From: Lachnospiraceae bacterium
GTDB lineage: Bacteria; Bacillota; Clostridia; Lachnospirales; Lachnospiraceae
DNA: 34,626 bases
NCBI GenBank assembly: GCA_016286115.1
Contig: JAEESA010000003.1
Location: 1-34,626 of the forward strand
Direction: 5' to 3'
Shown: positions 1 through 8,900 of the stretch, in pieces
Layout: every line of letters starts with the position of its first letter
Position numbering within the stretch: the first letter of the stretch is position 1
The notes under the pieces: generated by a model
What the model was told of the DNA's origin: nothing
The model's input: only the letters and a program-made list of their open reading frames with translations
The model's database searches: none
Translations under genes and position numbers: made by a program

Positions 1-194
1 TTTCCGACTTCCACCGTAATCTTCTCAGGAACGCTGATCTTCGCAGCCACCGTAGCGTTCGGTGCCGCTGCCTTCACCGTAGCAGTTGTGTCCACCAACG
101 CAGTAGTCTCCCCGGCCGCAGCCACGCTCACCGGCGCGAAACCGAGCATAGCTACCAGTGCCAGTGACATGAACGGTTTCAATAATTTCTTCAT
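1..194 (-). CDS. N-terminal part of a secreted protein (signal peptide MKKLLKPFMSLALVAMLGFAPVSVAAAG...), truncated by window edge
   Basis: Reverse strand reads open from ATG at 194 to base 1; basic n-region, hydrophobic core and AxA-like cleavage region; purine-rich GGGGGAA upstream of the ATG. Confidence 0.7.
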   Translation of the reverse strand, partial: MKKLLKPFMSLALVAMLGFAPVSVAAAGETTALVDTTATVKAAAPNATVAAKISVPEKITVEVG

Positions 195-260
195 AAAGTT
201 CCCCCTTTCAAACTTCTTGAATGAACCATATTAAGGAATTCATAGCATCATTAAGTAATG

Positions 261-1151
261 TCAGGTTTCTGCTGAATTATCATGTGCGCCCGCCAAAGCA
301 TCAACTCGCAGATATGCCTCCGCTTTCTCCTTATCCAGCGAAAACCTCTCCATCAGCCCGGCCAGTATCTTTTCTTCCGGATAGTGATCCTCCCGGCGTA
401 AAGCTATATATTCTTCTATCCGGCCTTCCGCAAGGCCTTCCGCATGCCCCTCGTTCCTCGCCTCCCAGCGTTCTTCTCGTAACAGCATCTCCACCGTCAT
501 ATACCTGTGCCTCGCTTCCTTACTTTGCTTCACAACCGCTATCGCCTGCTCAACTTTCTTTACAAAAGGATCCTCACTCGGCTTTCCCATCACATAATCC
601 AGAAAGACAGCTAATTCGGGATCAACCTTATCCTTTAAGCCTCCCGCATAAAAGATAACCTTCTCTGTCTGGTCGCCCAGTTCAAGCCCATGCTCCTCCA
701 AACATATATTCCTGAAAGTATATCTGCAGCGATCCTTCCCGAAAAGATCTTCCGTGCTGATAAAGATCACGTAGGCTTCCTTCAAAGCGTCAACTCTTGT
801 CCCCTTATCCAGCTGTTCCTCATCCATCATCGCCTGGTTATATCGGGTCCGTTTCCTGATGTTTCCGAAATTGCGGGACATCATTTCAATATTATACGCC
901 CGGTTGCTGTCGTCCTCCGTGTACGCATCCAGCCGCACGCCCCGTATATCATAGCCCTCATTGATCTCTTTCTGTGTTTCCACAAAAGAAATATCAGAAA
1001 TAGATAACTCCGGGAGCATGATCTGAAGCAGCCGGAGGCATATGTCCTTGTTATCCCGCATCACCCTGTAGAAAATAAAATCATTGCTGATGCCAAGGCT
1101 TTGCCACTTGCTTTCCAGATCCGTTTCTTTTGTGTAGTTGTCACTGCTCAT
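261..1151 (-). CDS. Rpn family recombination-promoting nuclease / PD-(D/E)XK 'transposase'
   Basis: ORF 261..1193; ATG at 1151 (MSSDNYTKETD...) is preceded by AAAGGAGGAAA. The sequence (NDFIFYRVMRDN..., RGVRLDAYTEDDSNRAYNIEMMSR..., KRTRYNQAMMDEEQL) is typical of the Rpn/PDDEXK_2 family. Confidence 0.85.
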   Translation of the reverse strand: MSSDNYTKETDLESKWQSLGISNDFIFYRVMRDNKDICLRLLQIMLPELSISDISFVETQKEINEGYDIRGVRLDAYTEDDSNRAYNIEMMSRNFGNIRKRTRYNQAMMDEEQLDKGTRVDALKEAYVIFISTEDLFGKDRCRYTFRNICLEEHGLELGDQTEKVIFYAGGLKDKVDPELAVFLDYVMGKPSEDPFVKKVEQAIAVVKQSKEARHRYMTVEMLLREERWEARNEGHAEGLAEGRIEEYIALRREDHYPEEKILAGLMERFSLDKEKAEAYLRVDALAGAHDNSAET

Positions 1152-1283
1152 ACATTTTCCTCCTTTGAAATATAGTAATTTCGCAGGAGCCAAACCTCCT
1201 GCATGCGTGAATGGAAATTACAGGAGATCTGTGTGAAAATCAGATATGATAAAAGAATTTTCAAGAAAGGAAGATTCCTGTGT

Positions 1284-1317
1284 CTGAATTATAACACCAC
1301 CCCCTGGGTCTTCGCAA
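1284..1317. repeat. 34-bp inverted-repeat copy 1
   Basis: CTGAATTATAACACCACCCCCTGGGTCTTCGCAA; exact reverse complement at 17856-17889. Lies upstream of the intact Rpn gene. Confidence 0.9.
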
Positions 1318-1438
1318 TGAAAAAGCACTTTTTATCGTTTCGCCTATTTGATACAATGATTACGGTCGGTGGTTGTAGATGAGCAGGGATTTTTCCTGCG
1401 GACACGAATCTTGAAAAACTTTTGGAAGGAATAACGAT

Positions 1439-2482
1439 ATGATCTTTTTTCGCTCCGATTACAGTCAGGGAGCTCATCCGAAGGTGATGGAAGCTCTTGT
1501 AAAAACCAATTTGGAACATACGGATGGCTACGGCATGGATCCGCATTGCGAAAACGCGGCGCAGATGATCCGAAGCTTGATCGGGATCCGGGACTGCGGT
1601 GTACACATGATGGTTGGCGGCACTCCCTGCAACGTCACGCTTATAGCGGCTGCGCTTCGGCCGTATGAGTCTGTGGTTGCAGCCCGCTCAGGACATGCCT
1701 ACAGTCATGAAACTGGCGCCGTTGAGGGAACCGGGCACAGGATCATTACTATGGAAGCTATGAATGGGAAGCTGACACCGGATCTCGTCGACCGGGCGTG
1801 GGAAGAATATGAGGACGAGCATACGCCGCTTCCCCGGTTGGTTTATGTTTCTCAACCTACGGAGATCGGATCGATCTACAGTAAAGAAGAGATGACCGCG
1901 CTTTATGAGAAGAGCGCTGAACGGAATATGTTTCTTTATGTAGACGGGGCAAGGATTGGATCGGCGCTCACATCGGAAGAAAATGATCTTTCCCTCCAGG
2001 AACTGGCTAGGCTTTGTGATGCCTTCTACATAGGCGGAACAAAAAACGGAGCGCTGTTTGGGGAGGCACTGGTCATCCTTAATAAGGCGATCGATGACCA
2101 TTTTCGTTTTATGATCAAGCGCCAATGCGGCTTGCTCGCGAAAGGGCGGCTGATCGGAGTCCAGTTTGAGGCGCTTTTGGATGGCGGGATGGATAGCATA
2201 TATTTCAAAATGGCGGCTCATGCAAACCGTATGGCAAAAAAGCTAAAGGATGGGCTTGCCGCGCTGGGTGTCGGCTTTTTCGGCACTTCGCAGACAAATC
2301 AGGTTTTTCCGATCCTGCCGCGGGATGTGATAAAGGAATTGGAAAAGGACTTTAGCTTTTACGAGTGGGGAGCAGAAAAAGAGGGGAAAACAGTAATCCG
2401 TCTGGTGACGGGCTGGGGAACAAAAGAGCCGGAGATCACTGCCTTTTTGGATAAACTGAAAATTATTTTGCAGGGAACATAA
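1439..2482 (+). CDS. Low-specificity threonine aldolase / beta-eliminating lyase family, PLP-dependent
   Basis: 347 aa; starts FFRSDYSQGAHPKVMEAL, contains GGTPCNVTLIAAALRPYESVVAARSGHAYSHETGAVEGTGHRI, LYVDGARIGSAL and the PLP-lysine region FYIGGTKNGALFGEA. Confidence 0.9.
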   Translation: MIFFRSDYSQGAHPKVMEALVKTNLEHTDGYGMDPHCENAAQMIRSLIGIRDCGVHMMVGGTPCNVTLIAAALRPYESVVAARSGHAYSHETGAVEGTGHRIITMEAMNGKLTPDLVDRAWEEYEDEHTPLPRLVYVSQPTEIGSIYSKEEMTALYEKSAERNMFLYVDGARIGSALTSEENDLSLQELARLCDAFYIGGTKNGALFGEALVILNKAIDDHFRFMIKRQCGLLAKGRLIGVQFEALLDGGMDSIYFKMAAHANRMAKKLKDGLAALGVGFFGTSQTNQVFPILPRDVIKELEKDFSFYEWGAEKEGKTVIRLVTGWGTKEPEITAFLDKLKIILQGT

Positions 2483-2490
2483 GGAGAATA

Positions 2491-2534
2491 AAAAGCCTTC
2501 CGCCAGATGATCTTGCCATCTGATGGAAGGCTTT
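2491..2534. terminator. Rho-independent, probably bidirectional terminator
   Basis: AAAGCCTTCC-gC-CAGATG-loop-CATCTG-aT-GGAAGGCTTT stem, A-tract on the left and T-rich on the right, just after the threonine aldolase stop. Confidence 0.8.
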
Positions 2535-2545
2535 ATTATTTCAGT

Positions 2546-2911
2546 TTATTGTTTGTCTCTGCTGAAGAAACGTTCCACCTCAATCCTGTCTGTGTTGTCC
2601 TGGTACTCCGCTTTTGACGGCTTCGTTTTCTTTTCGTCTTTCTTTGGCCTTCCGAGTTTCGGTCCGGACATCTGTATCCCATGTTTCTTGCAGAATTCCC
2701 GATTATCTCTCGTACGATAGATCTGATCCACAAGAACCCTTCCGGGATAATGACCTGTTCTTTCTTTGTATCGTTCTAATGCATCCTGCAGTTCGGCTCC
2801 CTCGTTGTAGGATTCAAACGATATCTTTTCCAGTCTTGCGCTTGAGCTTAACTTACTGACATTGACCACTGAGCCTGTCAAAAAAATGAATGAGGCATAT
2901 AAGGCTTTCAA
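2546..2911 (-). pseudogene. IS5-family-like transposase fragment (DDE region, truncated at both ends)
   Basis: GAELQDALERYKERTGHYPGRVLVDQIYRTRDNREFCKKHGIQMSGPKLGRPKKD...IEVERFF matches the central to C-terminal part of IS5-group transposases; the N-terminal domain and the last part are missing. Confidence 0.75.
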
Positions 2912-2956
2912 GGTGCAATGCCCGGCGACTATACCGCGTAAGGCGTAAAATGTAGA

Positions 2957-5900
2957 CTAATCATCCTCCTCTTCTTCCATCCTTTTCTCCACCTTCTTCA
3001 GCGCCTTTTTCACCTTGTAGCCCTGTATGATGCCCAGACGCCATGCAAGACTCCCTTTGTAGCTGCTTAAAACCTCTCCCATCACGTTTACAAACTCATC
3101 CGGCTCCCTGTCGCTTTCATCCTCTTCCTTGTCCTTTGCATTGTCATACATCTCATGGAGCCTGTAGGTCTGCGCCTGCCACAAAAGGGTTGAGAGCTTT
3201 TTGACACCCTCCTGCATGGCCTCGCTGTTTTTCTTGATTTCGGAATTGCTTTTTATAGATTCCTTCATAAGTATCTCAAGCTTTTCGAATTCCTCCATGA
3301 GTTCCTTACCGTTTGTCTTGTTGTAGGCTTTCTCCACAATCCAGCGAAATTCGTCAATGTCACCCTCCTTGCGCACCTTTTCCATCTCAAACTCACCTAA
3401 CTCCGTCCGTTTGTGTTTATAGCCTCGGGGGATAAGGGGGAAAAGTGCCAGATAATAAGCCGCAGCATCAATCTTCGAATCCTTTTCCGTTTTCACCCTA
3501 TAGCCATTGTAAAGCTGATTTTCAAGCTCCTCTATTTTCTTCTTGTCCGCTTTCTCTCCCTTTTCCTTCTCAGCGGTAATCTGCCTTAAGATATCACTGT
3601 AATCAGGAGTCATTAAAGCCGAAGCGGCTTCCGGCTTAGCCGAGATGATCGCCAGCAGCTCCTCTTTTGTAAGAACCTCCCTTTTTGCCAGCTCCAGCTT
3701 ACATTCCAGCTTAAAATCATCCGCCCTGGTTATTTCTTTTGTGTTTTTCATCAGTCTGGCAACAACATCCCTTTCAAGCCCTTCTTTATCACGAAGATCT
3801 ATGTTGTCAACATCATCATCTATGAGATCGATATTGTTCTGGAGACCCTTTAAGGTGTCATTTGCTTCCTTGATGGTATTTTGCAGACGCATCTGACAGG
3901 AGACAAAATTGGCTATGGTGGGCGGCAGCTCCAGCCCGATCTCCTGGGCCTTTGCCAAAGCCACAGAGATACGAAGAGCCGCGTCCTTTTCGGAGCCCAT
4001 AGACAGTATCTCTGTAAAGATAAGAGTCAGTTCATCCCTTTTTGCCTCATAAATCTCTTCGGGAGTGTTTTCGAGGAGAGTGTGGAAGGCGTGGCGGAAG
4101 TCTCCCACATCCGAAAAGGTGGCTGCCATCATAAGCTTTGAGATCTTCTCCTGCTGATCACTGCTTAACCGGGTGGTATTGCCGAAATCGATGATGGTAA
4201 CTCCGGGATTGCTGATCATGATATTTCCCGCATGAAGATCACCATGGTAATAGCCTGCCTCAAAGATTCCCTCGGTGACCCATTTCTGCGCCACCTGACA
4301 TAAGGCCTTTTGCTTTTTATCCAGCTCATTTGCGGTTCTTATAAGCTCCTGTTTAATCTCTGAAAGCTCTCTATCCTCTATTGCTGTAAGATCCTCTCGG
4401 ATGGAATATTTCCCTTCCTTGTCCTTCGCCGGAATTTTCCTTCCCGTCTTTTTGCCGTCCCTGACCTCATCCTCCATTTTAAGGAAGGGGAGCAGGGCTC
4501 TGTCTCCTTTCTCTTTTATGTCACTTAAGTACTTCTTTACCGTCATGGAGCCTGCTATTTCCATGACACAGGTGTCGGAGGTGGGTTCGGCAAGGTCTGA
4601 AAGCTTCATGGCATCACACATATTGGGCTTTTCCTTTTTCGTTTCATAATCCATTGCCGGCTTGTCATATACCGCTCCCAGTCTGCAGTTTTCAGCCTCC
4701 CTGGTAAGATCCAGTTCCTCCTCTATCCTTTGGAGATTTCCAAGATAGGTGGCTTCCATGCCGCCGATCTGATTTTTTTTGCGCATTGCTTCAATCTCTG
4801 CCGGGAGCATTTCTGCCTCATCCGTAAGCCGGGCAGCATTCAGCATGACCTGCTTTTCCCGCATCATACGGTTTCTGGCATCGGGACGGAGTAGCTTAAT
4901 CACCACCTGTTTCCCACCACTAAGCTCCCTTTTTCCATATACGGTGCATAAAAACGCCTGCCCCACGGATGCGGCACCCAAGGATTTCCCCACCTCGATT
5001 TTCTGTATTCTGCCGTTGGATCTTTCGATCATGCCATCCATATGGGCACGCACTACCTCCTCCGGAATGGAGGCAAGGCTGTCCTGGGTATCCTGAATGG
5101 CTTTTTTCAGTCCACGGGGAAAATCCTTTCCCATGGGGATGCCCTGCAGCATCTTCTGGAAGAGGGGTCCCGCCCCCTTAAACATCCCCCCAAGCATGCT
5201 TGTCATCAAATCCATCCGATCCTCGGACGAAAGCTTATCCCTTTCTTTCTTTGTCAACCTTGGCACGGGCTTTGCGTTTCTGATGGCTCCCGCAAGCATG
5301 GAACGCTGATCCATCACAGGCACATTCTTAAAGTATGTCTGAAAGACATTTTTCATGAAGAGCCCCTGCCCCTTTTTGCCCTTTGTCGTAGCATTCAGGA
5401 TATCCTCCAGCTCCTGCACCGACTTCTCCGGCAGCTCCTTGAGCTCCTTTTCTGCCGCATGTACGGACTCCTTAAGCTTTTTCAGCTCAGCCTTTAATGC
5501 CTTCAGCCTTTCATCCTTTTCTCTGAGCTGTTTTTTCCCCTCATTGATCCTGGGCATTAATGCCTGTGCTTCCTGTTCAACAGGTACATGCAGTGGGTTA
5601 GCCCTTGGATCAATGTCCTCTTCCGCAGACGCTTTTTTGCCTTCTTTCTTTTCCCTTTCTTTCTTTTCCAGCTTCTTTTTCTTATTATACTCCCGGTCGA
5701 TCTCAGTAAGCTTGAAAAGCAGCTGATCTGCCTGGTCTCTTAAAGCATTTACCTGCTTATCCAGCTCAGCCTTCTCCTTTGTCAGGTCAGCCACTTCCTT
5801 GTTTTTTAGCTCGATTGCCTCATTTTTCCTCTGAATATCCATAAGAAGTGCAGGCTTTTTTTCTTCACGATTCCGTATACGGATTCTTATGTTATTCATC

Positions 5901-8900
5901 CGTTCCTTTTTCGCCTCTGCTTCCACCGCCTTTTTGGCAGGAAGCAGCTCCTCCTCATTCCTTTTCAGTTCCTCCTTTGTAACATCATTCTGCTTTAGGA
6001 GCTTCTCCCGAGCCTCGAATAGCTTTTGTATGTCTGACTTCGTTTTCCTTATGGCTTTACTGTTATTGACGCCCTTAATATCCTGCTTCGACCGGGCCTT
6101 TATGTCCTTGTTCCTTCCCTGAAGAAGAAGTGCTGCCAGGGTCAGGTTCTCCTTTTGTATCCGGTACTTAAGCTCGGAAAGCTCTGCCGTCTCACTGTCA
6201 AACCTCTGCTTTAGAAGCTTATTCCTTTCCTCCGTTTCCGCATATTTCCTGTTTGCGGTAAGAAGCGGAGATGTCTCTATGACCTCAAAGTCCGAAATGC
6301 CATCATCCTTTTTTTCCTTCTCTTCCGTTTCTTCCTTCTTCTCTTTTGCATTGCCAAAGATCATCTCCACGGACTTGTCAAAGACCTGCTGAACCTCGTC
6401 CATGGTATTCTTTACCGCATCATCTATATACTTGTCCACTTTGGAAAGCTCCTTCAGCTCCTTCGCATTAAGAGCGGGGAGCCTCTCCTCGATCACCTTC
6501 TGAACCTCCTTGGGATCCATAAGCTTTCCCTTTGCAACCGCCTTCGCCGCTCCCTCCGCGAAAGAGCCCAGCTTCATTTCCTTGATCCTGGCATCGACCA
6601 TTTTCTCAACAAAAGCTCTGACCTGCTCTAAGGCTTCCTCTAGCTTTCCCTTGAGCTCGTCTCCTCCCCCTTCCGAAAAAGCAAAGATCGGAAGCTTTTC
6701 CACCATGCCGGTGACCAGACCTTCCGGCTGCTTTTCCTTATTACGGAACTGATCGCTGATGATCAGCGAGATTGCCCTTGAGTGTCTGAGCAGAAGGCTT
6801 CTCATACGAAGAGCAGGTTCTTTTTTCATGCCATCCGAAACCCAGGTGTCCTCAGAGAACAGAAGATCCGCCGCAAAATCCCTGACAAGCTCCTCCTCTT
6901 CCCTCCAGCCGGATTCCTCCTCCATATCCTCATACAAAAGCTTTACGCCATCCGTAGACCCCTTCCCCACCTTCTGAAGCTCAAGGTTCAGCACGGTATT
7001 GATATGTACGTCACGGTGCCTTGTGTTTTGCCGCTCCACATATTTGGTAAAGGTGCTGATCAGCTTCTTTCTGTCTGTATTTTTATCAAGCGCAATCAGC
7101 GCCGCATTCTTTAATTCGGAAACCGGCACGTTGTTTAAGAGATTCATGGCGATCCCTGTTTTCTTGTGGAGCACTCTCGCGCAGTATTCCCTGGATCTAA
7201 GAAGTTCGCCCCGGTTCATTGAGGAAAGATCGGTTTTCTGGCTCTCAATGATCTCCCGTACATCTCCCTCTTCATAGATTTCAGGCCTTTCAAACACATC
7301 CTTTGAAAAATTGTCTGCAATCTGGTCTCCCCTTAGGGACAGGCTGAGGGAATGACCCTCTGACTGCATCATGAGATTCCCGAACTGGTCGCTTAAAAAA
7401 CGCACAAAATGCCCGTGAAGCCGCACAGTGACAGCCTTTGGGCTGCCGGGCTCCAGCGTAGAAAGCGCCCTTCTTGCATTGATCAGCTCCCGCATGGCCC
7501 TCTTCTCCGCGGAGGTAGGCTTTTTCGGATCCTTAAACAGATAGGAGGGCCCATATCCGTTATCTAACGTATAGGCAATCAGCCGAAGATCATTGGGAAG
7601 CTTTTCAAGATCCTTTCGTATTCTCCTTGCTCCCTTGCTCTTTATCTCATCTGCCCTGGCTCTTCTTTTTTCCTCCCTCTCCTCCTGCGCTTTCAGAAGA
7701 TCCTCCTTGACGCCTGACAGCTTCTCCAGCTTTTCATTTGTACTCTCCAGATCCTTTGCCCTTGCTTCAAGCTTTATCTTTAAATCATTTAATTCACTGT
7801 CGAAGGGAATACGGATGATCGCAAGACTGCCGTATTCCTCCTCCTTCTTTTCTTTCAGCGTATTGTATTTTTTTTCAAGCGCGCCATATGCCGCCTGTTT
7901 CATTTCCGCTTCTCTTTTCAGATCATCCTTCTCTGTTTCGGCCTTCCTTAGTCTGTTTGTATTCTTGAGCCTGTAGGTATAGTCCGAAAGGGCAGCGTAG
8001 GATAAAAGCGCCATGCCGCTTCTCACCGTACCTGCCTCCTCCCCGTCTGCCCTCAGTGCCTGCCTTCCCAGCTCAAAAAGCTCCGCCTCTCTGGTAAGGC
8101 GCTTTAAGGCAGCTTCCACCATGGCTCTTCTTCGACTGCCGCTCTCTCTGGTGGAGGTTTTTTCATCGCAGTATTTCTGGCATTCCTCCATGGCAGTACG
8201 GTAAAGCCCCGCGATCTCATCCATCTCCTTACTGGTAAGCTGGCGCTTCTTTTCACTGGTCAGAAGCTCTTCCAGGTCTCTGATCGCCCCCTTTACCTTC
8301 TTCATCGCGTTTGAATCACCGAAGGTCTTTTTGTCATTCAGCAAAAGATGTGAAAGGTTCCGCCCCTGGACGGCGGAAAGCCTTGCTATGGCAAGCTCCC
8401 GGTCAGCTCTTACATATTGTTTGTCCTCCAGGGAAAAGATCAGGTCTTTTATGTCCTTTACATCAGAAAGCGTATTGTCAAGATCATAAAGCAGCCTTTT
8501 TTCCTTCGGCAGATCCCTAGTGATGGTAAAGCCGGTACGGACTGCCTGATTCATGATCCTTTCCATGGTCTTATCATACTTTTTGTTGTCCAGGCGCCGA
8601 AATGCATCAAGGCTCTCCGCATCTGCATCAGGCAAAAGCTTAAGCTCCCTTACCTGCTTTTTTTCCTCATTGACTGTTCTGGTCTTTGATACCGGCTTCT
8701 TTCTCTGCTTCTTTTCAGATTCCTTTTCCAAAGAAACGATATACCTTGTCTCTTCCTCTGATTCTTCCTTCGTCCCCTTAAGCCCTGCTTCCTTTATCTT
8801 CTCTTTAGTTCTTGTTTTTTTAGGCTCCTCCTGATTGATGAAGGTGGTGATGAGCTCCTCCTCAGGGATGACATACTCCTCCATGGGAGCTGTCGAAACC

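Noticed and set aside
221-658. 145-aa plus-strand ORF, Pro/Ser-rich
   Set aside because: Antisense to the Rpn gene.
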